Counted from the stretch's first letter, positions 1 through 7,189 are shown. The stretch is DNA of 11,012 bases from Desulfobulbus sp. (GCA_030602145.1 JAUWAH010000032.1:1-11012); one strand, 5' to 3'. Notes: a model not told the origin generated them from the letters alone. Translations and numbers: made by a program.

Positions 1-348
1 ATGCTCTTTGATTCGATCCGGAAGATCAAGGGGCTCGACCCGTCCCTCCAGGTCTTGCCCGGTCATTACACCGAATGGGACGAAGCCAATGAGGCGTTGC
101 TCTTTGTCCGCAGCCTCGGCGAGATTCTTGAGCGCAACCGCGACATCTACCAGCTCGATAATCCGGTGGACTTTCTGTCCTTCATCAAGGCGAACATGCG
201 GCCGCAGCCCGAGGAGTACGCCGCCTTCCGCCTGGTCAACGCCAACCTTCGAGACGAGGAGGAAGAGCGTCGGGAAGAGCTGGATCTGGGCAAGTACGAA
301 TGCGCCGCCTCCGCCTACGCCAAAGCCCGGGCAGCCGGGGGCGCGTGA
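1..348 (+). CDS. MBL-fold metallo-hydrolase, C-terminal part (5' end outside window)
   Basis: This is the C-terminal 115 residues of a metallo-beta-lactamase-fold hydrolase. The reading frame is open from the first base, so the methionine there is probably internal and the catalytic HxHxDH region lies upstream. The visible V-L-P-G-H-Y segment (His22 of the visible part) is the usual late metal-ligand histidine of glyoxalase II-like and persulfide dioxygenase-like members, followed by the helical C-terminal tail with an ending of the G-K-Y-E-C-A-A-S type. Substrate cannot be decided; hydroxyacyl-glutathione or persulfide-type thioester chemistry is typical of the family. It ends 80 bases before the transpeptidase gene and could be the first gene of that operon or a separate unit. 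Family assignment is fairly sure; function is open. Confidence 0.72.
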   Translation: MLFDSIRKIKGLDPSLQVLPGHYTEWDEANEALLFVRSLGEILERNRDIYQLDNPVDFLSFIKANMRPQPEEYAAFRLVNANLRDEEEERREELDLGKYECAASAYAKARAAGGA

Positions 349-428
349 AGAAAGAGGCTTTACAATTGATTTCCGTCGGCCGCACGCCGCGGTTCGGCCT
401 GTGTTCATCTCTACCCATCGCACGACTT

Positions 429-1226
429 ATGCATCGTCTCCCTGTTCGTTTCGTCCCGTGGAAAGGTTTGTTGTGGTGTTTGCTGTTGATCCTGGCCGGC
501 GGCTGGTTCGGCGGTGCGGCCATCGGTGCCGAACTGCCAACCACGCCCAGGGCGGACAGCCTGATGGCCCAGATCAAACCCAAGATGCAGCAGGAGTTGA
601 CGGGCAAGGGGTTTGCCCTCGGCCAGCCTATCTTTGTCCGCATTTTCAAGCTGCCCGGCATCCTGGAAGTGTGGATGAACAAGGGGCGGGGCTACGAGTT
701 GTTCAAATCGTACCGGATCTGTCATTATTCCGGTTTCCCCGGTCCCAAGGTCAACGAGGGCGACTGGCAGGCCCCCGAGGGTTATTACAGCGTGTCCGCC
801 GAGCAGATGAACCCCAAGTCCTCCTACCACCTGTCCTTCGATATCGGCTATCCCAACGAGTTCGACCTCGCCAGGCAACGGACCGGCAGCCTGATCATGG
901 TGCACGGCAACTGTCAGTCGGTCGGCTGCTTTGCCATGACCGACGGCCGGATCGAGGAGATCTACCTGCTCGCCCATGAGGCGCTCAGACAGGGCCAGGA
1001 ACGGTTTGGAGTCCACATCTTTCCCTTCCCGCTGACCCGGGAGAATCTGGCCAAATTCGCCGCCTCCCCATGGATCGCCTTTTGGCGGAGCCTCGAACCC
1101 GGATTTGCCGCCTTCGAACAATCCAAACAGGTCCCCGAGATCGCGGTGCAGAACGGCGAGTACGTTCTCACCTCTCGGGTGCAGAAACTGGCCATGTATC
1201 GGACCTTTGACCAGGATAGCCAATGA
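429..1226 (+). CDS. YafK-type murein L,D-transpeptidase family protein (YkuD fold)
   Basis: Predicted periplasmic enzyme of 265 residues. A signal peptide or anchor lies at about residues 11-34 (basic start, hydrophobic run, A-I-G-A before E-L-P). The catalytic motif H-G-N-C-Q-S-V-G-C-F-A-M lies at residues 159-170, with His159 and nucleophile Cys167, followed by T-D-G, as in the YafK/DpaA group. Family members form or, for E. coli DpaA, cut L,D-bonds such as the Braun lipoprotein-peptidoglycan link. Its stop codon overlaps the PilZ start by 4 bases (ATGA), indicating coupled translation. The start is uncertain. The ATG at 429 gives a normal signal peptide but has no visible Shine-Dalgarno. 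An in-frame TTG at 366 has AGAGG (353-357) 8 bases upstream and would add 21 residues, giving an unusually long leader. Family call is strong; transferase versus hydrolase cannot be told. Confidence 0.88.
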   Translation: MHRLPVRFVPWKGLLWCLLLILAGGWFGGAAIGAELPTTPRADSLMAQIKPKMQQELTGKGFALGQPIFVRIFKLPGILEVWMNKGRGYELFKSYRICHYSGFPGPKVNEGDWQAPEGYYSVSAEQMNPKSSYHLSFDIGYPNEFDLARQRTGSLIMVHGNCQSVGCFAMTDGRIEEIYLLAHEALRQGQERFGVHIFPFPLTRENLAKFAASPWIAFWRSLEPGFAAFEQSKQVPEIAVQNGEYVLTSRVQKLAMYRTFDQDSQ

Positions 1227-1561
1227 ACGAGACCGAACGGCGGCGATCCCAGCGGATCCGTTTCATCAGTGCGGCATTCCTTCGCCATGGGACCGAACAG
1301 GTCCTGGAGGCCAAGGTCGATACCCGTGACATCAGCCTGAATGGCGTGTTCGTCCTCACCGACCAGCGGCTTCCCCTGCACACAGACTGCGAGATTGCCA
1401 TTCATCTGGTCGGCACCACCAGTGCCATGGATTTCCTGGCCCGCGGGGTGGTGCAGCGCCACGACCCGAGCGGCATGGCCCTGGCGTTCACCCACCTCGA
1501 CCCGGACAGCTACCTTCATATCCTCAATCTGGTCAAGCTCCACGCCACCGACGAGGAATAA
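1223..1561 (+). CDS. PilZ domain protein, putative cyclic-di-GMP receptor
   Basis: A 112-residue protein that is essentially one PilZ domain. The R-x-x-x-R element is at Arg7-Arg11 (R-R-S-Q-R). The second ligand motif is D-I-S-L-N-G at residues 36-41, matching (D/N)xSxxG. Both cyclic-di-GMP-binding signatures are therefore intact and correctly ordered, with the beta-barrel strands running to about residue 95. There is no signal peptide or membrane segment, so it acts in the cytoplasm and probably works by contacting a partner. Start ATG 1223 overlaps the transpeptidase stop; AGGA at 1213-1216 sits 6 bases upstream. It is one base from the next gene's start. Its position inside a Pqi operon suggests the partner may be the membrane transport proteins, but that is inference. 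Confidence 0.9.
   Translation: MNETERRRSQRIRFISAAFLRHGTEQVLEAKVDTRDISLNGVFVLTDQRLPLHTDCEIAIHLVGTTSAMDFLARGVVQRHDPSGMALAFTHLDPDSYLHILNLVKLHATDEE
1553..1557 (+). promoter_or_regulatory. Shine-Dalgarno fixing the first PqiA start
   Basis: GAGGA ends 5 bases before ATG 1563. This favours that start over in-frame ATGs at 1599 and 1617, which would remove 12 or 18 residues. It overlaps the last codons of the PilZ gene. Confidence 0.6.
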
Positions 1562-1562
1562 C

Positions 1563-2312
1563 ATGGTCGCCGGTAGCGATCGGCGCGGGCCAGGGCAGAT
1601 GTCCAACGAGACCCCCATGAGCAGGCATCACACCCGACACGTTCATCCCGATCCACCTCCGGACACCGACCTGTCCGCCGCCGTTGCAGCCCTGTCCGCC
1701 GACTCCGGCCCGACGGTTATCGTTGCCTGCCATGACTGCGATCTCCTCAACCGGCTTCCCGGCCAATCGACCGCCACCATCCTCTGCGCCCGCTGCGGTG
1801 CGGTGCTCCGGCGCAGCAAACCCAACAGCATCGAACGGTCCCTGGCCCTGACCCTTTGCGGCCTGATCCTGTTCGTCCTGTCCAACAGTTTTCCCTTCCT
1901 GGCGATGAAGACCGGCGGGTTCATTCAAGAAACCACCCTCCTCACCGGCATTCACGAATTGTGGAAGCAGGAGCTGTTCGGTTTGGCCACCCTGGTCCTG
2001 CTCACCTGCGTGCTGGTGCCGCTGGCCCAGATGACCGGGCTGCTCTACATCCTCGCGCCCCTCCACTGGGGCAGGCGGCCGGCTCCTTTCGCTGCCCGGG
2101 TTTTCCGACTGGTCCAGGAAGTCGCTCCCTGGGGAATGATGGAGGTGTTCATGGTGGGTATCCTGGTGGCCCTGGTCAAGCTGGGCCACATGGCCACCAT
2201 CGTTCCCGGCGTGTCGGTCTTTTCCTTCGGGACACTGATTTTCGTCATGGCCGCCGCCTTCACCACCCTGGACCCGCCGCTGTTGTGGGATCGGTTGGAT
2301 CTGCGCCGATGA
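1563..2312 (+). CDS. pqiA: PqiA family inner-membrane protein, first half-protein
   Basis: A 249-residue membrane protein equivalent to one half of E. coli PqiA/LetA. It has a treble-clef or zinc-ribbon-like module with C56-x-x-C59 (C-H-D-C) and C75-x-x-C78 (C-A-R-C), then the family K-P-N-S sequence and about four membrane segments near residues 92-112, 138-162, 190-208 and 214-235. The late motif V-A-L-V-K-L-G (residues 202-208) recurs in the second half-protein. PqiA proteins sit in the inner membrane and feed or receive lipid from the MCE partner. E. coli PqiA (about 417 residues) fuses two such halves; here they are separate genes. The first 50 residues form a His/Pro/Asp-rich extension with no family counterpart that I recognise. 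The gene overlaps its successor by 4 bases (ATGA). Confidence 0.88.
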   Translation: MVAGSDRRGPGQMSNETPMSRHHTRHVHPDPPPDTDLSAAVAALSADSGPTVIVACHDCDLLNRLPGQSTATILCARCGAVLRRSKPNSIERSLALTLCGLILFVLSNSFPFLAMKTGGFIQETTLLTGIHELWKQELFGLATLVLLTCVLVPLAQMTGLLYILAPLHWGRRPAPFAARVFRLVQEVAPWGMMEVFMVGILVALVKLGHMATIVPGVSVFSFGTLIFVMAAAFTTLDPPLLWDRLDLRR

Positions 2313-2938
2313 ACGGATCTGCTGTCACCGCCCGGCGACTGGGGCTGATCAACTGTCATGACTGCCACCTGCTGGTCGAGGCGCACCAGGTGGCTATACA
2401 CCCCCGCTGCCCGCGCTGCGGCGCCCATCTGCATGCACGCAAGCCCAACAGCCTGGCACGCACCTGGGCCCTGGTCTGGGCGGCGATCATCCTCATCGTC
2501 CCGGCCAATGTCCTGCCGATCACCATTACCAGTGCCCTGGGCACCAAGCAGGCCGACACGATCATGAGCGGGGTCATCTACTTCATGCAGACCGGCTCCT
2601 GGGAAATCGCGGCGGTGATCTTTATTGCCAGTGTCTTCGTCCCCTTCGCCAAATTGCTGATTCTCGTCTTTCTGCTGCTCAGTGTCCGCTGTCGAACCGC
2701 CTGGCGGCCGAAGGACCGGACCACCCTCTACCGGTTGACCGAACTGGTCGGCCGTTGGTCGATGGTCGACATCTATGTGGTCACTATCCTGGTCGCCCTG
2801 GTCAAGCTCGGTGCGGTGGCGACCATCGAGGCCGGCCCGGCCACCGTCTTTTTTGCCAGCGTGGTGGTGCTCACCATGTTCGCCGCCGAAAGTTTCGACC
2901 CCCGCCTGGTGTGGGATGTCATCGAGGAGGATGCATGA
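2309..2938 (+). CDS. pqiA: PqiA family inner-membrane protein, second half-protein
   Basis: The 209-residue companion of the preceding protein, corresponding to the other half of a fused PqiA. The Cys pairs are C16-x-x-C19 (C-H-D-C) and C34-x-x-C37 (C-P-R-C), again followed by K-P-N-S. About four membrane segments lie near residues 52-72, 98-126, 150-168 and 174-192. The W-S-M-V-D and V-A-L-V-K-L-G stretches (150-154 and 162-168) are typical of the family. The two halves are clearly related but diverged, so this is probably an inherited split or unfused form rather than a recent duplication. ATG 2309 overlaps the previous stop and its own stop overlaps the pqiB start, so the two halves and PqiB should be made in balanced amounts. 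No base-use change is visible. Confidence 0.88.
   Translation: MNGSAVTARRLGLINCHDCHLLVEAHQVAIHPRCPRCGAHLHARKPNSLARTWALVWAAIILIVPANVLPITITSALGTKQADTIMSGVIYFMQTGSWEIAAVIFIASVFVPFAKLLILVFLLLSVRCRTAWRPKDRTTLYRLTELVGRWSMVDIYVVTILVALVKLGAVATIEAGPATVFFASVVVLTMFAAESFDPRLVWDVIEEDA
2924..2930 (+). promoter_or_regulatory. Strong Shine-Dalgarno for pqiB
   Basis: GAGGAGG lies within the last codons of the second pqiA half. An ATG directly behind it (2931) is out of frame with pqiB. The in-frame ATG 2935, 4 bases downstream, is the pqiB start and overlaps the upstream stop codon. Confidence 0.65.
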
Positions 2939-4566
2939 CCGATCGTTCACCCGCCGGGTTGCCCGTCGCAGATGGTGTTGTCCAGAGCAAGCGGCGTTTT
3001 TCCATTGTCTGGATCGTGCCCCTGGTGGCTCTGGTCATCGGCGCCTGGCTGGCCTTCAAGGCCATCAGCGAGAAGGGGCCGATCATCACCATCACCTTTG
3101 CCACCGCCGACGGCCTTGAGGCCGGCAAGACCAAGATCAAGTTCAAGGATGTCGAGATCGGCCAGGTGGAGACCATTGTTTTGAGCGAAGACGTCTCCAA
3201 GGTGCTGGTCACCGCCAAGATGATCAAGGGCAGCGAACCCTACCTGACCGACCAGACCAAGTTCTGGGTGGTCCGGCCACGGATCAGCGGCGGTTCGGTC
3301 TCCGGGCTGGGCACGGTGCTTTCCGGAGCCTTCATCGGCATTGACGGCAGCCGGGAGGGCACGCCGACCCGAACCTTCACCGGTCTGGAGATCCCGCCGG
3401 TGGTGACCGTCGATCAGCCGGGACGGCATTTTCAGCTCCATGCCGAGTCGCTGGGCTCGCTTGACATCGGCGCCCCGGTCTATTACCGCCAGATTCGGGT
3501 GGGTCAGGTGGTGAGCTACGGCTTCGCCCAGGACGGCACATCGGTGGACATCAAGATTTTCATCGAGGCTCCCCATCACCTCCGGGTGACCGAGAATACC
3601 CGCTTCTGGAACGCCAGCGGTTTCGATGTCACCCTCAACGCCCAGGGGCTCAAGGTCGAAACCCAGTCGATGGTCTCCATCCTCACCGGCGGCATCGCCT
3701 TCGACCTGCCCCGGGATGCGCCACCGGGCGAGGAGGCCAAGGAAAACGTCGTCTTTTTCCTCTATGCCGATCATGGCGCCATCCAGGAGAAGAAGTATTC
3801 TATCCGCAACTACTATCTGCTGCTGTTCGACGAGTCGGTGCGCGGCCTCAGTGTCGGTGCGCCGGTGGAACTGTACGGGATCAAGCTGGGAGAGGTGGTC
3901 GATCTCAAGCTGGAGTTCGATATCGAAAGAAAGAAATTCACCGTTCCGGTCACCGTGGCCATGGAGCCGGAACGGGTCAGTTCGGCGCAGAAGGACCAGG
4001 CCCTGCAGATGATCCGGGACGATGCCGACGCCTTCATCAAGGCACTGGTCGAGGAGCAGGGACTGCGCGCCCAGTTGCAGAGTGCCAACCTGCTCACCGG
4101 CCAGTTGATGATCAACCTGGTTTTCCTGCCCGAGGCCCCCAAGGCAACCCTCACCCATCGCAATGGCTATCGGGTGGTGCCGACCGTTCCCGGTTCCTTT
4201 GAGCGGTTACAGGAAGGGGTGAGCAAAGTCATCGCCAACCTGGAAAAGGTCAAGTTCGACCAGATCGGCGGCGAACTCCAGCAGACCCTCAAGGAGGTCA
4301 AGACGACGGTCGCAGAGATCGGCGGGCTGGCAAAACGGCTGAACACGGAAACCGCGCCCAAGCTCCAGGCGACCCTGAACGAATTGCAGAACACCCTGGT
4401 GGAATTGCAGAAGGGGGTCGGCAAGGATTCACCGCTCAGCTACACCACCACCAAGACCATGGAAGAGTTATCGCTCACCCTGCGCAGCCTGCGGCAACTG
4501 GTCAACACCCTGGATAACCAGCCGCAATCGATCCTTTTTGGCAAGGAGAAACAAGCCGGTGAATAG
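2935..4566 (+). CDS. pqiB: PqiB, MCE (MlaD-like) domain lipid-transport protein
   Basis: A 543-residue protein, close to the length of E. coli PqiB (about 546). A single N-terminal membrane helix (about residues 23-42) follows a basic K-R-R. Three MCE domains follow, at about 47-140, 163-260 and 292-400, each with the typical x-G-x-x-V-x-x-x-G-x-x-V/I-G-x-V pattern (for example L-E-A-G-K at 61-65 and L-S-V-G-A-P-V at 305-311). After about 420 comes a long heptad-like helical tail to about 495. In PqiB this builds the hollow needle on a hexameric stack of MCE rings spanning the periplasm. The protein moves lipid between the membranes together with PqiA (inner membrane) and PqiC (outer membrane). 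The three-domain layout separates it from seven-domain LetB and one-domain MlaD. The start is set by the SD at 2924-2930. Confidence 0.95.
   Translation: MTDRSPAGLPVADGVVQSKRRFSIVWIVPLVALVIGAWLAFKAISEKGPIITITFATADGLEAGKTKIKFKDVEIGQVETIVLSEDVSKVLVTAKMIKGSEPYLTDQTKFWVVRPRISGGSVSGLGTVLSGAFIGIDGSREGTPTRTFTGLEIPPVVTVDQPGRHFQLHAESLGSLDIGAPVYYRQIRVGQVVSYGFAQDGTSVDIKIFIEAPHHLRVTENTRFWNASGFDVTLNAQGLKVETQSMVSILTGGIAFDLPRDAPPGEEAKENVVFFLYADHGAIQEKKYSIRNYYLLLFDESVRGLSVGAPVELYGIKLGEVVDLKLEFDIERKKFTVPVTVAMEPERVSSAQKDQALQMIRDDADAFIKALVEEQGLRAQLQSANLLTGQLMINLVFLPEAPKATLTHRNGYRVVPTVPGSFERLQEGVSKVIANLEKVKFDQIGGELQQTLKEVKTTVAEIGGLAKRLNTETAPKLQATLNELQNTLVELQKGVGKDSPLSYTTTKTMEELSLTLRSLRQLVNTLDNQPQSILFGKEKQAGE
4543..4548 (+). 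promoter_or_regulatory. Shine-Dalgarno supporting a GTG start for pqiC
   Basis: AAGGAG lies 10 bases before GTG 4559, inside the end of pqiB. The only other upstream in-frame candidate, TTG 4538, lies before this site and so cannot use it. Confidence 0.55.
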
Positions 4567-5161
4567 ATCATTTTTCCTCCTCATTCGTCTGCTGGTCCTA
4601 CCCGTGGTCCTGTTCGCCTTGAGCGGCTGCGGATCGGCGCCTTCACCGGTCACCTACCACAGTCTGCTGGACAGCCGTCCCGCTGGGCCGTCCGCAACCC
4701 AGAACCGGCTGGCGATTCTGGTCGGGCCGGTCTCGATTCCTGACATCCTCAAGTCAGCGCAGATTGCCACCGGCGGCGACGGCGGCCGGTTTCGGCTCAG
4801 CGACTCGCACCGCTGGGCCGGCGAGGTCGATGGCGAGGTTGCCCGCGCCCTCGGCGAACTCCTCGCCCGCCGCCTGGGGACCGAGCAGGTGGCCATCTAT
4901 CCACGGAGTCACCATTTGACCGCCACCCATCAGGTCCTCGTCGACATCCTCGCCCTGGAGGGCAACCTGGGGGCCGAGGCCAGGTTGGCGGTGCGCTGGT
5001 CCGTGGTCGATCTACACAGCAAAACGGTCCGCATCAACCGCCGCAGCGATATTGCTGAACAACCGACCGACTCAAGCTACGATGCCTGGATTGCCGCCCA
5101 GCGACGCAACCTCGACCGGTTGAGCGAGGCGATCGCCATGGCGATCGCCTCATCGCGCTGA
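4559..5161 (+). CDS. pqiC: PqiC, outer-membrane lipoprotein of the Pqi transport system
   Basis: A 200-residue lipoprotein. The signal peptide has N-R at residues 2-3, a hydrophobic run at 5-20 and the lipobox L21-S-G-C24. Residues after the Cys are Gly and Ser rather than Asp, which fits sorting to the outer membrane. The mature part matches the PqiC/YmbA (ABC-transport auxiliary) fold: an early Y-H-S-L-L strand, then V-G-P-V-S-I-P-D-I-L, then a W-A-G-E element near residues 80-83 and a mixed alpha/beta C-terminus. PqiC is thought to dock the PqiB needle at the outer membrane. I place the start at GTG 4559 on the SD site; it overlaps pqiB by 8 bases. It is the last gene of the row, and its stop lies 46 bases from the convergent EEP gene's stop. 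Confidence 0.88.
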   Translation: MNRSFFLLIRLLVLPVVLFALSGCGSAPSPVTYHSLLDSRPAGPSATQNRLAILVGPVSIPDILKSAQIATGGDGGRFRLSDSHRWAGEVDGEVARALGELLARRLGTEQVAIYPRSHHLTATHQVLVDILALEGNLGAEARLAVRWSVVDLHSKTVRINRRSDIAEQPTDSSYDAWIAAQRRNLDRLSEAIAMAIASSR

Positions 5162-5165
5162 ACAG

Positions 5166-5200
5166 GCCGGCAGGGAGGACGAAGGGGACTCCATGCCGGC
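5166..5200. repeat. Inverted repeat between the convergent operons
   Basis: A 7-bp perfect inverted repeat (GCCGGCA at 5166-5172, TGCCGGC at 5194-5200) with a 21-base loop lies in the 46-base gap between the two convergent stop codons. It could act as a two-way terminator. It has no T-run on either strand and the loop is long, so the call is weak. Confidence 0.25.
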
Positions 5201-5207
5201 GGGCGAC

Positions 5208-5987
5208 TTAAACCCTCCGGTCGAGAATGGTCGCGACGGGATAATGGTCCGAGGGAAAGAGTTTGCCCCGGCGGGTGCGGTCGATCAGCACTTCCCGGAC
5301 GTTAAAATGGTTCGAGACCAGGATCCAGTCGATGTCGGTCGGTTGCTCCGGCTGCCCAAAGGCGTGGAAGGTGGCCTCGTCCCCGCCGGCCGGGCGGACT
5401 TGGCGGAAGGCATCGAGCAGTCCGCCTGCGCCGGTCAGCATCCGGTAGACATCTGAATCCTTAGCGGTGTTGAAGTCGCCGGTGACGATCAGCGGGGTTT
5501 CGCGGTCGACCCGATCGAGCCAGTTTCTCAGACCGCGGGCATCGCCCTCGACGGCAAACGGTTCATAGTCTATGTGGGTTTTGACAAAAACGACCACGCC
5601 GCCGGTGCGGCGCCAGGCGAGCCTGGCCCAGGTGGCCGTGCGCGGATAGGCACTGCCCCAGCTCATGGAGCCGGGGGTCTCCGGGGTCTCGCTCAGCCAG
5701 AAGCAGCCCCGATCAAGCAGGGTGAAGGCAGCGCGGCGGACCAGCAGGGGGGCCATCTCCAGGGCGGTGTCACCGGGTCCCTGCCGACGCACCCCGAAGA
5801 AGTGGTAATCCTCTAGACCGGCGCGGAGGAAATCGGCCTGTTCGTCGTCGCGGCATTCCTGGAGACCGAGCAGGTCGGGCCCAAAGGCGCGGATCCTGGC
5901 CAGGGCGAGGTGTTTGCGGTTGTGCCAGTGATTGACGCCGTCGTCGGCCAGGCCGTAGCGGACGTTGAAACTCATCACCCTGATCAT
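5208..5987 (-). CDS. Endonuclease/exonuclease/phosphatase (EEP) family hydrolase
   Basis: A 259-residue cytoplasmic protein with the complete EEP (DNase I-like) motif set. These are S-F-N-V-R-Y with Asn8, G-L-Q-E-C with Glu44 (metal), T-H-I-D with His138, T-G-D-F-N with Asp171/Asn173, T-D-I-D at 217-220, and S-D-H-Y-P with Asp247/His248. The S-E-T-P-x-x-P-G and R-T-A-T-W-A-R segments (99-122) place it with the short bacterial EEP proteins whose substrates are mostly unknown; phosphodiester cleavage is the expected chemistry. No signal peptide is seen. It starts 14 bases after the GH5 stop, and no Shine-Dalgarno precedes ATG 5987, so translation is probably coupled to GH5. A start at Met5 (5975) is possible. 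The glycosidase context suggests a phosphorylated sugar or glycolipid head group, but this is only inference. Confidence 0.85.
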   Translation of the reverse strand: MIRVMSFNVRYGLADDGVNHWHNRKHLALARIRAFGPDLLGLQECRDDEQADFLRAGLEDYHFFGVRRQGPGDTALEMAPLLVRRAAFTLLDRGCFWLSETPETPGSMSWGSAYPRTATWARLAWRRTGGVVVFVKTHIDYEPFAVEGDARGLRNWLDRVDRETPLIVTGDFNTAKDSDVYRMLTGAGGLLDAFRQVRPAGGDEATFHAFGQPEQPTDIDWILVSNHFNVREVLIDRTRRGKLFPSDHYPVATILDRRV

Positions 5988-6001
5988 GGTCGGAGGTCCG
6001 T

Positions 6002-7183
6002 TTACGCGGTCCGGTCCCTGGCCCGATCGAGCATGGTCCGTATCCCGGCCATCCGCCCCGCCTCGCCCAGGTCGGCGATCACCCCCATCTCCACGCAGTC
6101 GCGATAGCTCCACTCCGGGGTGGTCTCGGTGCGATAGGTCCAGAAAAACCAGCCGGCGTACTTCTCGAAGGTCAGCAACTGGGCGGCGGCATAGCCGCGA
6201 TAGGCGGCCGCCATCTGGAAGTCGTCCATGGTTTCCAGGGCATGGTTGAAGGGTCCCTCGGCCCAGAGCGACACCACCTTCAGGTCCAGCCCCAGACTCC
6301 ACTCGCCGCAGTAGACCTGGTAGCCCGAATGGCGGATGATCTCGTCGGCCTCGGTGCGCAGGTCGACCACGCTCTTGCGGATGTGGCCGAAGATGTCCAT
6401 GTCGATGTCGTCGCGGCCGAAGCACTGGTAGCGGTGGATGTCGATGGCCACGTTGCGGAACTCCGGTTCCTGGAGAAAGCCGGCGTACTCCCGGAAGTCG
6501 CGGAAGCCGTCGTGAAAGACCACCGTGGTCCGTTCCGGCGGACAGTGGCGGCGGATGCGGTGATAGGCTTCCAGGGTGTAGCGTTTGAGCAGGTCAGTGG
6601 GGATGTCCCAGCTCGGTTCGTTGAGTGCCTGGATGCCGTGCAGGGCCGGATGATCGGCGTACCGTTCAGCCAGCCGCTCGAGCACGTTCAGGGAATGGTC
6701 GATGTACTCCTCCCTGGTGTGCCACTCGCAGACGCCGAGGATGCCGCCGTTGTCGAAGCCGTTCTGGCAGCCCGGGGCGGCGTGGAGGTCCAGAACCACC
6801 CGCAGACCCAATTCCCCGGCCCATTGAAAGACCCGGTCGACGATGTCCAAACCGCCCACCACGTAGGGATGGCTGGCCTGGCCATAGCTGCGGTGGTAAG
6901 GGTAGTCCTTGCCGAACAGCCAGTGGCCGATGGGGAGTCGGACCGCATTGATGCCGACCCGCTGCAACCAGGCGAGGTCATCGCGGGTGATGAAGGTCTG
7001 CCAGTGGTGGTGCAGCCGCCGGGTTGCCTCGGCCTCGCCCAACTCCACACAGTAGGATGTTTCGTCGGTGGCCTGCAGGCCGGCAAACAGGCTGGGGGTG
7101 ATCCATTTTTCCAGGACCAGCCAGCCGCCGAGATTGACGCCCCGCAATTTCAGGCCATGTGGTGGGACCGTTGGGTTTGCCAT
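6002..7183 (-). CDS. GH5 glycosidase resembling exo-beta-1,3-glucanases
   Basis: A 393-residue single-domain TIM-barrel enzyme. The N-terminus has R-G-V-N-L-G-G-W-L (14-22) and E-K-W-I-T-P-S-L-F (25-33), a hallmark of the GH5_9 exo-1,3-glucanase type, and D-L-H-A-A-P-G-C-Q-N-G (132-142) agrees. The acid/base is Glu189 in L-N-E-P, the nucleophile Glu294 in G-E-W-S; His250 and Trp348 (F-F-W-T-Y) would line the active site. It probably removes glucose from beta-1,3-linked (or related beta-linked) glucan ends. Unlike the secreted fungal enzymes it has no signal peptide, so it is predicted to be cytoplasmic. ATG 7183 has AGGAGG 6 bases upstream. It lies 23 bases after the transporter stop, in one row with GH1 and EEP genes. 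Subfamily is by recognition of motifs only. Confidence 0.85.
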   Translation of the reverse strand: MANPTVPPHGLKLRGVNLGGWLVLEKWITPSLFAGLQATDETSYCVELGEAEATRRLHHHWQTFITRDDLAWLQRVGINAVRLPIGHWLFGKDYPYHRSYGQASHPYVVGGLDIVDRVFQWAGELGLRVVLDLHAAPGCQNGFDNGGILGVCEWHTREEYIDHSLNVLERLAERYADHPALHGIQALNEPSWDIPTDLLKRYTLEAYHRIRRHCPPERTTVVFHDGFRDFREYAGFLQEPEFRNVAIDIHRYQCFGRDDIDMDIFGHIRKSVVDLRTEADEIIRHSGYQVYCGEWSLGLDLKVVSLWAEGPFNHALETMDDFQMAAAYRGYAAAQLLTFEKYAGWFFWTYRTETTPEWSYRDCVEMGVIADLGEAGRMAGIRTMLDRARDRTA

Positions 7184-7189
7184 GGGGAT

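Noticed and set aside
2947..4158. A 403-codon minus-strand open frame opposite pqiB.
   Set aside because: It is antisense to an unmistakable three-MCE protein and shows only low-complexity composition, with no recognisable family and no ribosome site.
2935..4566. LetB/YebT or MlaD instead of PqiB.
   Set aside because: Three MCE domains plus a helical tail and a following PqiC lipoprotein fit PqiB. LetB has seven domains; MlaD has one and comes with MlaE/MlaF.
5193..5456. Small plus-strand open frame after pqiC.
   Set aside because: It lies almost wholly antisense to the 3' end of the EEP gene, has no ribosome site and no family resemblance.
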